NCBI GenBank assembly: GCA_036378675.1
Contig: DASUWA010000042.1
Location: 1-46,564 of the forward strand
Reading direction: 5' to 3'
DNA length: 46,564 nucleotides
Source of the DNA: Acidimicrobiales bacterium
GTDB lineage: Bacteria > Actinomycetota > Acidimicrobiia > Acidimicrobiales > Palsa-688
Under the pieces are notes generated by a model. That model did no database searches and was not told where the DNA came from. It saw nothing but the letters and a program-made list of their open reading frames with translations. Position numbers and translations under genes: made by a program. Of the stretch, positions 14,895 through 24,442 are shown piece by piece. Each line of letters begins with the position of its first letter. The stretch's first letter is position 1.

Positions 14895-15050
14895 TTGTCC
14901 CAAGACCCGGATCCGACCGTCCAGCGCGATGACAATCACGGGGACGACGACGGTGAAGACGATGAGGAAGAGTCCGACCTCGACGGCGAGGAATCGTTCC
15001 CGGCCAGCGACCCGCCGGCCCACTGGATGGGTGAGGACAAGCGCCGCTGA
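14895..15050 (+). CDS. 51-residue acidic protein with FPASDPP motif
   Basis: A small acidic protein starting at TTG 14895 with GAGGAGG (14881-14887) 7 bases upstream. It reads MSQDPDPTVQRDDNH, then a run of Asp and Glu, and ends EESFPASDPPAHW followed by a basic tail. The FPASDPP-x-W ending occurs in small proteins of many bacteria and has no established function. The conservation of the motif and the strong ribosome site are the reasons to call it a gene. It lies 46 bases before rmlC on the same strand. Confidence 0.65.
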   Translation: MSQDPDPTVQRDDNHGDDDGEDDEEESDLDGEESFPASDPPAHWMGEDKRR

Positions 15051-15084
15051 TCGGCGTGATGGGCGCCACCGCGACCAGGTCTCC

Positions 15085-15090
15085 TAGTCT
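15085..15090 (+). promoter_or_regulatory. -10 hexamer of a leaderless promoter (rmlC)
   Basis: TAGTCT is followed by exactly 6 bases and the GTG start at 15097; no Shine-Dalgarno is present. Confidence 0.5.
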
Positions 15091-15096
15091 CTCGCA

Positions 15097-15648
15097 GTGC
15101 CCAACATCTCCGAGTCCGACACCATCAAGGGCGTCTGGATCGTCGACCCGGACGGCCACGGCGACGAGCGTGGCCGGTTCTACGAGACCTACCGCCGGGA
15201 GTGGTTCCCGCTCGGTAGGGAGATGATCCAGGGCAACCGCTCCGACAAGGCCGCCGGCGCCGTGGTCGGCCTCCACTATCACCTGCACCAGGCGGATTAC
15301 TGGCTGTGCACCCGCGGAACCGCCAAGGTCGTGCTCCACGATCTGCGTGAGGGATCGCCCACCGACGCGGCCACCCTTCACCTCGAAATCAGCGGCGACA
15401 ACTGCCGCGGAGTGTTCATCCCGCCGGGAGTTGCGCACGGTTTCGCTTCGCTGACCGATCTGACCCTCACCTACCTGGTCGACGGCTATTACAACCCCGA
15501 CGACGAGCTGGGCGTCGCCTGGGACGACCCGGACGTCGGCGCCGACTGGGGCATCGCCGACCCGATCCTCTCCGACAGGGACAAGAAGAACCCCTACCGG
15601 GCGGATCTTCCGCCTGGCCGGCGCCCCTACATGGGGCTCCGCCGCTAG
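15097..15648 (+). CDS. rmlC: dTDP-4-dehydrorhamnose 3,5-epimerase-like protein
   Basis: A 183-residue cupin of the RmlC family, which epimerises dTDP-4-keto-6-deoxyglucose at C3 and C5 on the way to dTDP-L-rhamnose. DERGRFYETYR near residue 25, GLHYHLHQADYW near 60 (with the catalytic histidine), GVFIPPGVAHGF near 112 and the YLVDGYYNPDDELGVAWDDP segment with the catalytic tyrosine are all family landmarks. GLHYH replaces the more usual GLHYQ, so it may belong to an RmlC-like branch acting on another sugar nucleotide. rmlA, rmlB and rmlD are not in the window. It stands immediately before ubiA, which has its own leaderless promoter. Confidence 0.85.
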   Translation: MPNISESDTIKGVWIVDPDGHGDERGRFYETYRREWFPLGREMIQGNRSDKAAGAVVGLHYHLHQADYWLCTRGTAKVVLHDLREGSPTDAATLHLEISGDNCRGVFIPPGVAHGFASLTDLTLTYLVDGYYNPDDELGVAWDDPDVGADWGIADPILSDRDKKNPYRADLPPGRRPYMGLRR

Positions 15649-15658
15649 TGGTCACAGC

Positions 15659-15664
15659 TACCAT
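15659..15664 (+). promoter_or_regulatory. -10 hexamer of a leaderless promoter (ubiA operon)
   Basis: TACCAT lies in the 22-base gap after rmlC and is followed by exactly 6 bases and the GTG start at 15671. Confidence 0.5.
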
Positions 15665-15670
15665 TTAGCG

Positions 15671-16621
15671 GTGGCCAGGACGCTACGTTCACCGGCGGTC
15701 GCCGACGCGCTCGAGGCGCCGCCGCCAGAGGGCCGCCGCGGCTCGGTTGCCGCCGGACTGCTCCGGACGGCGCGGATCCGGCAATGGCCTAAGAACGTCC
15801 TCGTCTTCGCCGCACCCGGCGCTGCAGGCGTCCTGACCCCTGGCGCAGCGCTGTGGCGCACGCTTGTAGCGGTGGCGCTCTTCTGTCTGGTCTCGTCGGG
15901 GACCTACTTCCTGAACGACGCGCTCGACGTGCAGGCCGACCGGCTGCACCCCACCAAGAGATTCCGTCCGGTCGCCGCGGGAATCATCAGCGTGCGGACC
16001 GCGGTGATCGCGGGTGTCTCGCTCATGGCTGTCTCACTCGCCGCGGGGACCGCGCTGCGGTGGCGACTCGGCGTCGTTCTGGCGATCTACATAGCGGTCC
16101 AGTTCGCGTACAGCTTCTACTTCAAGCACCAGCCGATCTACGACCTGGCCGCAGTGGCCGCCGGGTTCGTTCTGCGGGCACTCGCCGGCGCGGTCGCCGT
16201 TCCCGTGCGGGTATCCCAGTGGTTCCTCATCGTTGCGACCTTCGGCAGCCTTTTGATGGTGACCGGAAAGCGCGTTGCCGAGCACGCGGAACTGGGCGAC
16301 GAGCGCGGGGCGCACCGGGCGACCCTCGACGAGTACAGCTCCACTTTTCTCCGCACCGTTCTGGCGATATCGGCCGCCTGTGCGATCCTCGGCTACTGCC
16401 TCTGGGCGTTCAGCTTCGAGACCGCGAGGGTCCACCATCAGCACGACCAGATCTGGTTCCAGCTGTCGATAGTCCCCGTGATGATCGCCCTGCTCCGGTT
16501 CACCTTCCTGGTCGAGGCAGGCAAGGGCGCCAAGCCGGAGGAGCTCGTGCTGGCGGACCGCCCGCTGCAGATGCTGGGGGTGGTGTGGGCGGTGCTGTTC
16601 GCCATCGGCGTTTATGGGTGA
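15671..16621 (+). CDS. ubiA: decaprenyl-phosphate phosphoribosyltransferase (UbiA family)
   Basis: A 316-residue polytopic membrane enzyme of the UbiA superfamily, like Rv3806c of M. tuberculosis. It joins PRPP to decaprenyl phosphate to make decaprenylphosphoryl-5-phosphoribose, the first committed step to the arabinofuranose donor. The metal-binding motif is [19 protein letters not shown] near residue 83, and the second aspartate-containing region is [20 protein letters not shown] near 153; about nine membrane segments are visible. The gene overlaps dprE1 by 8 bases, and dprE2 follows, which fixes the pathway assignment. In mycobacteria the orthologue is essential. Confidence 0.92.
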   Translation: MARTLRSPAVADALEAPPPEGRRGSVAAGLLRTARIRQWPKNVLVFAAPGAAGVLTPGAALWRTLVAVALFCLVSSGTYFLNDALDVQADRLHPTKRFRPVAAGIISVRTAVIAGVSLMAVSLAAGTALRWRLGVVLAIYIAVQFAYSFYFKHQPIYDLAAVAAGFVLRALAGAVAVPVRVSQWFLIVATFGSLLMVTGKRVAEHAELGDERGAHRATLDEYSSTFLRTVLAISAACAILGYCLWAFSFETARVHHQHDQIWFQLSIVPVMIALLRFTFLVEAGKGAKPEELVLADRPLQMLGVVWAVLFAIGVYG

Positions 16622-17984
16622 CACGCGCGCGGTAACAGGGTGGGGTCGCACCGCCCCGACGGTCGCTTCCGTGTCGGCTCCGACTCACCCGGAGGACCTC
16701 GCAAGGGCGTTGGAAAAAGTAGGACCCCGCGGCCTCATCGCCCGCGGTCTCGGCAGGAGCTACGGGGACGCGGCCCAAAACGCCGGCGGCGACGTCGTCG
16801 TCACCACGGCCCTGGACCGGGTTCTGGACATAGACCTCCAGTCAGGCCAGGTCCGGGTCGAAGCCGGGGTGAGCCTCGACAAGCTGATGCGCGTCATGGT
16901 GCCCCTCGGGTGGGGGCCGGCGGTCAGCCCCGGCACTCGACAGGTGACCGTCGGCGGCGCGATCGCATCTGACATCCACGGCAAGAACCACCATCGCGAC
17001 GGGACTTTCACGCGGCACGTCAAGTCGATGATCCTCGAGACGCCGGCTCTCGGTGAGATGACGGTCGGTCCCGACCAGGAACCCGATGTGTTCTGGGCGA
17101 CCGCGGGCGGCATGGGGCTGACCGGGTTGATAAGAGAGGCAACTCTTCAACTTCTCCCGATCGAAACCGGATACATGCGCGTCGACAGCGAGCGCTGCCC
17201 CGACTTGGACACAGTCATGCAACGCATGGCGGAACAGGATCAGGAGTATCGCTACAGCGTCGCCTGGATCGACTGCCTCGCGCGCGGCGCATCACTGGGA
17301 AGGTCGATCCTAGAGTTCGGCGAGCACGCCACGATCGAGGATCTTCCAGCGAGGAAGCGCGGTTCTTCTGCTCTGCGTTTCGACGCAGCCGAGCGTCTTC
17401 CCGCCCCGCCGTGGGCGCCTTCGGGCCTGTTGAACCGCTGGAGCATCGCGGCGTTCAACGAGATGTGGTTCCGCAAAGCGCGCAAGCGATCGGTAGGGCA
17501 TGTTGTCAGCGCGGCCGGATTTTTTCATCCTTTGGACATGGTCGGCGGATGGAACCGCATTTACGGTGCGCACGGTTTTCTGCAATACCAGATGGTCCTT
17601 CCCGACGGCGCGGAGGAAACCCTTCGGCATTCGATCGAGTCGCTGAGCGAGGCCCGATGCGCGTCGTTCCTTGCGGTGCTGAAGCGGTTCGGCGCGTCAA
17701 ATCCGAGTCCGTTGTCGTTCCCCCGGCCCGGTTGGACTCTTGCGCTGGACATTCCCGCGACGGCAACTGGTCTCGGCGAACTGTTGGACCGCCTGGACGA
17801 TGAAGTTGTCGGCGCCGGCGGGAGGGTGTATTTGGCGAAGGACTCGCGCTTGCGGCCTGATCTGTTCGAAGCGATGTACCCCGAGCTTCCGCGCTGGCGC
17901 GAGATTCGTCGGCGGTTGGACCCCGACCGCGTGCTTCGCTCCGACCTGTCGCGCAGGCTTGGACTTGACGAGGAGGAGAAATGA
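16614..17984 (+). CDS. dprE1: decaprenylphosphoryl-beta-D-ribose 2'-oxidase
   Basis: A 456-residue FAD-dependent oxidase of the VAO family that oxidises the 2'-hydroxyl of decaprenylphosphoryl ribose; DprE2 then reduces the keto intermediate to the arabinose form. The FAD site is seen in [13 protein letters not shown] (43-55) and [14 protein letters not shown] (114-127). The C-terminal part PLSFPRPGW ... YLAKDSR ... AMYP matches the mycobacterial enzyme. The residue aligned with Cys387 of M. tuberculosis, the target of benzothiazinone inhibitors, is Ala377 here; the lysine of KDSR is kept. It overlaps ubiA by 8 bases and dprE2 by 4 bases. Confidence 0.93.
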   Translation: MGDTRAVTGWGRTAPTVASVSAPTHPEDLARALEKVGPRGLIARGLGRSYGDAAQNAGGDVVVTTALDRVLDIDLQSGQVRVEAGVSLDKLMRVMVPLGWGPAVSPGTRQVTVGGAIASDIHGKNHHRDGTFTRHVKSMILETPALGEMTVGPDQEPDVFWATAGGMGLTGLIREATLQLLPIETGYMRVDSERCPDLDTVMQRMAEQDQEYRYSVAWIDCLARGASLGRSILEFGEHATIEDLPARKRGSSALRFDAAERLPAPPWAPSGLLNRWSIAAFNEMWFRKARKRSVGHVVSAAGFFHPLDMVGGWNRIYGAHGFLQYQMVLPDGAEETLRHSIESLSEARCASFLAVLKRFGASNPSPLSFPRPGWTLALDIPATATGLGELLDRLDDEVVGAGGRVYLAKDSRLRPDLFEAMYPELPRWREIRRRLDPDRVLRSDLSRRLGLDEEEK

Positions 17985-18745
17985 AGGACGCATTGGGTGC
18001 GGTGCAGTCGGTATTGGTGCTTGGCGGTTCGTCCGAGATCGGCACCACGATCGCAGCCAAGCTCGCTGCGCCCAGGCGCGCGACCGTCGTCCTTGCCGGA
18101 CGCAACCCCGCCTTGATGGAATCGGCGGTCAAGCAGGTCAGCGATGCGGGTGCCGGACGGGTCGAGACGTTGCGCTTCGACGCCCACGACACCGCCGACC
18201 ACGAGGCGATCATCGCCAAGGCCGCTGACTTGGCGGGAGGCGACCTGGACGTCGTGATCCTCGCGTTCGGTCTGCTGGGGGATCAGGAGACCGACGAGCA
18301 GGGTGGCGAAGGCGCGGTGAACCTCGCGTTGACCAACTACGTGGGAGTCGTGTCAACGGGTCTTGCCGCCGCGCGCGCTCTCAAGTCGCAGGGCCACGGG
18401 ACGCTCGTGTTCCTCTCTTCGGTTGCAGGCGAGCGGGTGCGCCGTGCCAACTTCATCTACGGGTCGTCGAAGGCGGGCATGGACGGCTTCGCCCAAGGCC
18501 TTGGGGACGCCATGGCGGGGACCGGTGTGCAAGTGCTGATCGTCCGTCCGGGGTTCGTCACGACAAAGATGACCGCCGGGATGAAAGAGGCCCCGTTTTC
18601 GACGACCGCCGACGCGGTGGCCGAGGCGACCGCGAAGGCCATTGGGTCGGGCAAGGAGATCATCTGGGTACCGGGCGTGCTGCGGCTGGTGTTCACTGCC
18701 TTCCGGCACCTGCCCCGCGTGGTGTGGCGCCGGCTGCCGATGTGA
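17981..18745 (+). CDS. dprE2: decaprenylphosphoryl-2-keto-ribose reductase
   Basis: A 254-residue SDR that completes the epimerisation begun by DprE1, giving decaprenylphosphoryl-arabinose with NAD(P)H. The cofactor site is [12 protein letters not shown] near residue 15, and the catalytic triad is in LSSVAG and [17 protein letters not shown] and the C-terminal [22 protein letters not shown] are typical of DprE2. The start ATG overlaps the dprE1 stop (ATGA), so expression is coupled; its own stop overlaps the GTG of the HAD gene. Confidence 0.93.
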   Translation: MKDALGAVQSVLVLGGSSEIGTTIAAKLAAPRRATVVLAGRNPALMESAVKQVSDAGAGRVETLRFDAHDTADHEAIIAKAADLAGGDLDVVILAFGLLGDQETDEQGGEGAVNLALTNYVGVVSTGLAAARALKSQGHGTLVFLSSVAGERVRRANFIYGSSKAGMDGFAQGLGDAMAGTGVQVLIVRPGFVTTKMTAGMKEAPFSTTADAVAEATAKAIGSGKEIIWVPGVLRLVFTAFRHLPRVVWRRLPM

Positions 18746-19377
18746 GCTCCGACAACGTAGGCGTCGCCGCGTTCGACTTCGACGGCACGCTCGTCGACGG
18801 GGACAGTCTGCCCCGGTACCTCTCGCAGCTGCTCGGGCCTAGGCGGTTCGGGGCGGCTCTGGGGCGGTCGGTGCCGGCGATGTTGTCGGGCTATCGCGGC
18901 TCGGGGCGTGACGGGGCAAAGGCGGCGCTGCTCGAGCGGTCGGTCGCCGGGGTGCCCGTCGCCCACGCCACGACCGTCGGCGAGCGGTTCGCCGCGCAGC
19001 TCGCTAGCGAGATCAGGCCGGAGATGGTCGAGCGCCTCGCCTGGCACCACGACGCAGGGCACCGCACCGTGCTCGTGTCGGCGTCGCTCGCCCTCTACCT
19101 CGAACCCTTCGGGAAGCTAATCGGATTCGACGACGTGATCTGCACCCGGCTCGAGGTCGGTCCGGAAGGGCTGCTGACCGGGAGGCTTCAGGGAGAGAAC
19201 GTCCGGGCTGAGCAAAAGGCGCTCCAGCTCGGCCGGCTGCTCGGATCGGAACAAGTCACCATGTGGGCCTACGGGGACAGCCGGGGAGACAGGGAGATGC
19301 TCGCAATGGCCGACCACCCGACCCGCGTCCGCCGTGTCGGGAGGCGGCGGCAACTGGGCTTGAACGGCCGTTCCTAA
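18742..19377 (+). CDS. HAD-IB family phosphatase, likely part of the arabinose-donor pathway
   Basis: A 211-residue HAD hydrolase of subfamily IB (SerB-like). Motif I is FDFDGTLVDGD at the N-terminus, motif II is in LVSASLALYLEPF, and motif III/IV in WAYGDSRGDREMLAMAD. The GTG at 18742 overlaps the dprE2 stop (GTGA), so the protein is made together with the arabinose-donor enzymes. The UbiA product carries a 5-phosphate that must be removed before DprE1 acts; in mycobacteria a PAP2 phosphatase (Rv3807c) has been proposed for this. The HAD protein may take that role here, which is inference from gene order. Its C-terminus is basic. Confidence 0.85.
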   Translation: MSSDNVGVAAFDFDGTLVDGDSLPRYLSQLLGPRRFGAALGRSVPAMLSGYRGSGRDGAKAALLERSVAGVPVAHATTVGERFAAQLASEIRPEMVERLAWHHDAGHRTVLVSASLALYLEPFGKLIGFDDVICTRLEVGPEGLLTGRLQGENVRAEQKALQLGRLLGSEQVTMWAYGDSRGDREMLAMADHPTRVRRVGRRRQLGLNGRS

Positions 19378-19418
19378 CCGAGCGGAGAACGTTACCCTCT
19401 GAGCATCGAGGAGGAACC

Positions 19419-19601
19419 GTGAACGCTCCCACCTATCCGATCAACGTATTTTGGAGCGCTGAGGATGGTGCCTGGGTGGCCGACCTACCCGACCTCCGTT
19501 ATTGCTCGGCGACTGGGGATTCGCCCCACGAAGCAGTGGCGGAGGTCGAGGTGGCAATTGCGGTGTGGCTAGAGGCAGCTCGAAACCGTAAAGCAGTTTG
19601 A
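19419..19601 (+). CDS. HicB-like antitoxin domain protein, without HicA
   Basis: A 60-residue HicB-like protein. The GTG start at 19419 has GAGGAGG at 19408-19414. INVFWSAEDGAWVADLPDL and GDSPHEAVAEVEVAIAVWLEAA form the partial RNase-H-like fold of HicB antitoxins. No HicA toxin is next to it: only 51 bases separate it from the vapB-like gene, and the gene upstream is the HAD phosphatase. No DNA-binding C-terminal extension is present. It may be a solitary regulator or a remnant of a toxin-antitoxin pair. TACCCT (19393-19398) upstream may be a -10 box. Confidence 0.75.
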   Translation: MNAPTYPINVFWSAEDGAWVADLPDLRYCSATGDSPHEAVAEVEVAIAVWLEAARNRKAV

Positions 19602-19639
19602 ACGCGCCCTCTCCTTAGGGGAGCGTCGCAGCCCGCCAG

Positions 19640-19645
19640 TAGCAT
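19640..19645 (+). promoter_or_regulatory. -10 hexamer upstream of vapB
   Basis: TAGCAT is followed by 7 bases and the GTG at 19653, so the antitoxin message would be almost leaderless. Confidence 0.4.
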
Positions 19646-19652
19646 AGAGAAC

Positions 19653-19820
19653 GTGAGCATCCGCCACGCCGATCTCAGTGAACTCGAACACCCCAGCATC
19701 GCCGAACCCGAGACACGCAAAGCCCTCCGCGATTGGTGGGACCGCTGGGAACGCTTACCCGTCGTGAAACGGGACCGGCCCGCTGCCGAGGTGCTCTCAG
19801 AGGAACGCAAGCGCGACTAG
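19653..19820 (+). CDS. VapB-like antitoxin
   Basis: A 55-residue protein from GTG 19653 reading MSIRHADLSELEHPSIAEP at its start and DRPAAEVLSEERKRD at its end. The tail with AAEVL-x-EER is the kind by which VapB antitoxins wrap round the toxin. The N-terminal part does not show a clear ribbon-helix-helix motif, so DNA binding is unproven. Only 3 bases separate it from the PIN-domain toxin gene, the usual antitoxin-first arrangement. Confidence 0.65.
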   Translation: MSIRHADLSELEHPSIAEPETRKALRDWWDRWERLPVVKRDRPAAEVLSEERKRD

Positions 19821-19823
19821 CGG

Positions 19824-20252
19824 ATGCCTGTCCGCTACGTGCTCGACGCCTCCGCCGGCGTCGACATCCTCCAACGCACCCCCGAAGGCCAAGCACTCTC
19901 CTCCGTCATACGCGCCCAGAACGATGACGAACCCGAGCTTTGGACCGTCGAGCACTTCCATGTCGAAGTCGCCAAAGTCATCCGCAGAGACACCCTCGCC
20001 GGTGTCCTCGACGACAACGAAGCGATCCACCTCGTCGAAGTCCTCGCTGAGTGGCCCCTCACCGTCGTCTCCGTCGCCCCACTGCTCGTCGAAGCCTGGC
20101 AGCTACGCAACAACCTCACCGTCCACGACGCCCTCTACGTCGTAGCCACCCGCCGCCTCGAAGACGCCACCCTGGTCAGCAGCGACACCAAGCTCCCCAA
20201 CGCTCCCGGCGTCGATGTCCCGGTCATTACCCCCGATCGACTACCGAGCTGA
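19824..20252 (+). CDS. vapC: VapC-type PIN-domain ribonuclease toxin
   Basis: A 142-residue PIN-domain protein, the normal VapC length. The four acidic metal ligands are recognisable: D8 in YVLDASAGVD, the glutamate in EHFHVEVAKV, the aspartate in TVHDALYVVA and the one in LVSSDTKL. VapC toxins cut specific tRNAs or rRNA when freed from VapB. The gene follows the antitoxin gene by 3 bases, and its frequent CTC, GTC, CAC and CCC codons give it a different look from its neighbours, as expected for a mobile pair. Confidence 0.88.
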   Translation: MPVRYVLDASAGVDILQRTPEGQALSSVIRAQNDDEPELWTVEHFHVEVAKVIRRDTLAGVLDDNEAIHLVEVLAEWPLTVVSVAPLLVEAWQLRNNLTVHDALYVVATRRLEDATLVSSDTKLPNAPGVDVPVITPDRLPS

Positions 20253-20329
20253 GCGCTGACTCGGTCGGGCGACGACGGTGGGTGAAGATGAATGGACCGG
20301 GTCGGATTGGGCCAACCGTTCTCCACTGA

Positions 20330-21352
<1,023 letters not shown>

Positions 21353-21374
21353 CTCGGCCTCTACGCGGGTGGCG

Positions 21375-23234
21375 TTACTGGCCCTTGTGCGCGAACACGC
21401 CGAGGGCCTGCGAAGCCCATCCGCTGACCGTGGACGCCGGGTCGCCCATATACGGAGCGTCTCCGAAGCTGTAGACACGGCCACCGATGCTGGTCATCAG
21501 GTAACCGCCGCCGTCTGCGGTCGGGGATACGCCGCTGATGGTGTCGGAGACGCCTTCGCCGGGGAGTGAGCCGACGTAGCCGGCGTCTCCGAACGTGAAG
21601 ATCCCGCCGTCCCTCGCGACCAGCCAGTAGCCGCGACCGTCGGCAGTGGGCACCATCCCGACGACCGGCTGGTTCAGACGGATCGACCCGGTCGATCCGT
21701 AGAAGCCTGCGTCGCCGAACGTGAAGACTCCCCCGTCGGCGGCGACCAGCCAGTAGCCGCCGCCGTCCGGTGTGCTCGCCATGCCGACGACGGGCTTGTT
21801 CAGCCTGGTCGCGCCGAGAGATCCATGGAACGCGGCGTCGCCGAACGTGAAGATGCCGCCATCGCCGGCATATAGCCAGTAGCCCCTCCCGTCGTGGGTT
21901 GAGGCCATCCCGAGCACCGGGGCGTTGAGGCGCATCGCGCCGGTCGAACCGTAGAACGCCGCATCGCCGAACGTGAAGATGCCGCCGTCCTTGGCGACGA
22001 GCCAGTAGCCCGCTCCGTCATACGTCGGCGCCATGCCGATCACGGGAGCGTTCAGCGGCCTGCCTGCCATCGACCCGTAGTTGGGAGCGGATCCGAACGG
22101 GTACACGCCGCCAGTGTTGGCGACGACCCAGTAACCGTCGATGCCGCCGCTCGACCCGATGTTGGTGATGCAGAACCAGTCCGATTTCAGCCCCATCGCC
22201 CACTGGAATTGATCGCCGCTGATCGTCACGCGGCCGGAGGTTCCGCTGAGAACCATCTGGGTGACGCGGCCGCCCATGTCTCCGAGGCCGTTGCGGCCGG
22301 TGATGGCGATCGACTGCAACGTCCCCACCGATGGGAACGCCTGCTGGACCGAGCCTGTAGATATGGAGGCCGTCCAGTTGTGGTTGGGGTTCGAGGACGT
22401 CGAGTCGCCGCCGTCGACGACCGCAGGGAAGGCCCCGCCGGCGGTGTAGCCGCCCGTCGACGAGGAGAACTCGGTGAGGGCCACGCTCCCGACGGGCCTG
22501 GCGGACGGGTTGCCGGGTGCCCACACCCGCACCTGGCCGGCGGTGGTCGCTTCGGCTTGGTCGGAGTACTGGGTGTACGAGCTGTTTTCGACCGCGCCAG
22601 ACACGTCGGGGTCGCCGCTGTACACCTGGCATGAGGTCGTGTCGCAGATGGTGCCCGACCCGCTCCCGGTGTACGCCCACGCGTAGCTACGCGCGGCGAC
22701 GGCCTGGGCCTGAAGGGCCGCCTCTCCGTTGTACGCCCCCCACGATGCGGGGGACTCGGCGGGGACGACGCCCTTCACGTAGGCGTCGAGCGGGACGATG
22801 TTGATCGTCTGGTTGTTGCCCTGGACCTGGATGGAACCCTGAAATGCCCGCCAGCTGCCACCGGGCCATGCGACGGAGACGTCGCCGCTCGAAGGGGTGT
22901 ACGTCTGGCCTGCGGTGACAGTGTGAGTACCTCCCGAGTCCCTGACGGTGACGCTGCTCTGCCCGTCGAGCTCGACCAGATGGACGTTGATGTTGGGTGA
23001 GCCGACCGACCCCATCGTCGTCGACCCGTAGTAGTGGTCGAGGATCCACGTGTAGCTCTGCCCGGAGACCGCATATCCGTACGCGCCGTACTGTCCCATC
23101 CCCCGGCCGTGACCCCAACCGTGACCGGAGAGGTAGAGGGTTGCCGGAAGGGTCGAAGCCTGCGCGGGCTTGGCCCCGGGGAGGATGGCGAAGACCAGCG
23201 CCAGGGCAATCGTGATGTAGGGCAGGCGTCGCAC
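21375..23234 (-). CDS. secreted SpoIID/LytB-domain protein with six C-terminal repeats
   Basis: A 619-residue secreted protein. GTG 23234 is preferred as start, with GGAG 9 bases upstream, giving VRRLPYITIALALVFAILPG as signal peptide. The N-terminal half is a SpoIID-type domain: YLSGHGWGHGRGMGQYGAYG, NIVPLDAYVKGVVPAESP (its glutamate aligns with the catalytic one of SpoIID) and ALQAQAVAARSYAW. SpoIID is a lytic transglycosylase acting on stem-peptide-free glycan during sporulation; relatives in non-sporulating actinobacteria probably remodel the wall. The C-terminal part has six GYWLVA-type repeats, of which the last two are degenerate. The repeats may anchor the enzyme to the envelope. It is convergent with gmd, 22 bases apart. 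Confidence 0.88.
   Translation of the reverse strand: MRRLPYITIALALVFAILPGAKPAQASTLPATLYLSGHGWGHGRGMGQYGAYGYAVSGQSYTWILDHYYGSTTMGSVGSPNINVHLVELDGQSSVTVRDSGGTHTVTAGQTYTPSSGDVSVAWPGGSWRAFQGSIQVQGNNQTINIVPLDAYVKGVVPAESPASWGAYNGEAALQAQAVAARSYAWAYTGSGSGTICDTTSCQVYSGDPDVSGAVENSSYTQYSDQAEATTAGQVRVWAPGNPSARPVGSVALTEFSSSTGGYTAGGAFPAVVDGGDSTSSNPNHNWTASISTGSVQQAFPSVGTLQSIAITGRNGLGDMGGRVTQMVLSGTSGRVTISGDQFQWAMGLKSDWFCITNIGSSGGIDGYWVVANTGGVYPFGSAPNYGSMAGRPLNAPVIGMAPTYDGAGYWLVAKDGGIFTFGDAAFYGSTGAMRLNAPVLGMASTHDGRGYWLYAGDGGIFTFGDAAFHGSLGATRLNKPVVGMASTPDGGGYWLVAADGGVFTFGDAGFYGSTGSIRLNQPVVGMVPTADGRGYWLVARDGGIFTFGDAGYVGSLPGEGVSDTISGVSPTADGGGYLMTSIGGRVYSFGDAPYMGDPASTVSGWASQALGVFAHKGQ
21378..22136 (-). repeat. 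six tandem about 42-codon repeats (SpoIID protein)
   Basis: Six units; the first reads GYWVVANTGG, four follow the consensus closely up to GDAGYVGS, and the last (GYLMTSIGGRVYSFGDAPY) is diverged. Same domain as in the propeller protein and in the protease. Confidence 0.85.
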
Positions 23235-23369
23235 GCGAAAGAACTCCAATGTCGTCGGGTCCCCGCCCAGGGCCACTTGCCAGGAATTTCTCGGCGCGAT
23301 CGCGCAAAACCTGAAGAAAGGTTCGCGGCGACCAGCCCCGTCAGGCGGAGCGGGAGCGGTTCCCGGAGT

Positions 23370-24341
23370 TCAGCCGGTGGCTCTCGAGGTCCCGAACATC
23401 TCGTCGAGAGTGACGGGCTCCAGCTTCCTTTGAGCGATGATCGATTGGATCTGGCCGAACAGGTGGGTCACCGTCGGATGGTTGGCGTGACCGAGCATGA
23501 TCGTCCCGGGCCGCAGCCACTTGACCGCCTGGGCCATCAGGACCTGAGGAGTCAAAAGGGCGGCGTCACCGAAGCTGCCGTTCCACATGAGGATGTTGGT
23601 GAACCCGAGTTCGCCCGCGATCCCGTCCGAGTGCTGGTTGTGGCGGCCGAATGGTGGCCGGTACCAAGGGCGGGAGGTGATGCCGAAGGTCTTCTGTATC
23701 CACTCTTCGTTGCGCTCGAGCTCGCTTTTCAGCTTGCTGTCCGAGAGCCTGGTCACGTCCTGGTGGCTGTAGGTGTGGTTCCCGATCTGTACCTGACCAG
23801 TTTCGATCAACGATCTCAACGTGGACGCGTGCGGCTTCCACAGGTCGTTGTAGATCCCGTTGGGCGAGAAGGTGATGTGGATGCCGGAGCTCTCGGCGAA
23901 CGCGACGTAGGAAGCGACGCACCCGAGGCAGTAGCCGTCGTCGATGGTGATGGCGATCTGACTTGTCGTCTTGGGACCGTGGCTTATCGTCACCGGCGGC
24001 CCCGGGTTTGGTGCCGGGACGTTGTCCAGCTCTACAGCTGCGATCGCGGTAGTCGGAGGCGTGACTGGGGCGGCGCCGGCGTCCGCTGGTATGTAAGTGT
24101 CGGCCGCGGAGCCCGCCGGGAGCCCTTCGTCGGGTGGAGCGAGCGCCCCCGAGGTGTTCGCGAGCGACCCGGCCGCGGAACCTGGCGACGCCTCGAGGCG
24201 AGCCCCGACGGAATCGGCGCACGCGCCGAGCACAGATGCCACCCCGAGCCCGAGCAGGCCTAGGAAGCTACGCCGTCCCAGGGCGGCGTAGTCGCGGCAG
24301 CCTTGGCAGCCGCCATCAGGGTGGTCCCCCCCCTTACGCAC
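23370..24341 (-). CDS. polysaccharide deacetylase, Tat-type lipoprotein
   Basis: A 323-residue NodB-domain protein. GRRSFLGLLGLGVASVLGAC combines a twin-arginine-like export signal with a lipobox (LGAC), so it is probably exported folded and lipid-anchored. A Ser/Pro/Ala-rich linker of about 80 residues follows. The NodB motifs are ITIDDGYC (metal aspartate), GNHTYSHQD (two metal histidines), YRPPFG and IMLGHANH (catalytic histidine). A second aspartate normally sits next to the first (DDG), and it is present. The likely substrate is peptidoglycan or another N-acetylated glycan. The start GTG 24341 follows a TAGCCT hexamer by 9 bases. It lies between the SpoIID and protease genes on the same strand but with gaps over 100 bases. 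Confidence 0.88.
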   Translation of the reverse strand: MRKGGDHPDGGCQGCRDYAALGRRSFLGLLGLGVASVLGACADSVGARLEASPGSAAGSLANTSGALAPPDEGLPAGSAADTYIPADAGAAPVTPPTTAIAAVELDNVPAPNPGPPVTISHGPKTTSQIAITIDDGYCLGCVASYVAFAESSGIHITFSPNGIYNDLWKPHASTLRSLIETGQVQIGNHTYSHQDVTRLSDSKLKSELERNEEWIQKTFGITSRPWYRPPFGRHNQHSDGIAGELGFTNILMWNGSFGDAALLTPQVLMAQAVKWLRPGTIMLGHANHPTVTHLFGQIQSIIAQRKLEPVTLDEMFGTSRATG

Positions 24342-24368
24342 AGCGCCTAGAGGCTAGTGCCGTGGGCT

Positions 24369-24390
24369 GGTCGGCTGGTGGAGGCCGACC
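24369..24390 (-). terminator. hairpin after the protease gene
   Basis: GGTCGGC (24369-24375) and GCCGACC (24384-24390) pair perfectly around an 8-base loop, 53 bases after the protease stop. There is no U-tract on the minus strand, so it may be a Rho-assisted or structural end. Confidence 0.35.
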
Positions 24391-24442
24391 CGGGGACGTG
24401 GTCAATACGGCTCATCTGATCAGTGGTAGCGCGGGCGAGTTC

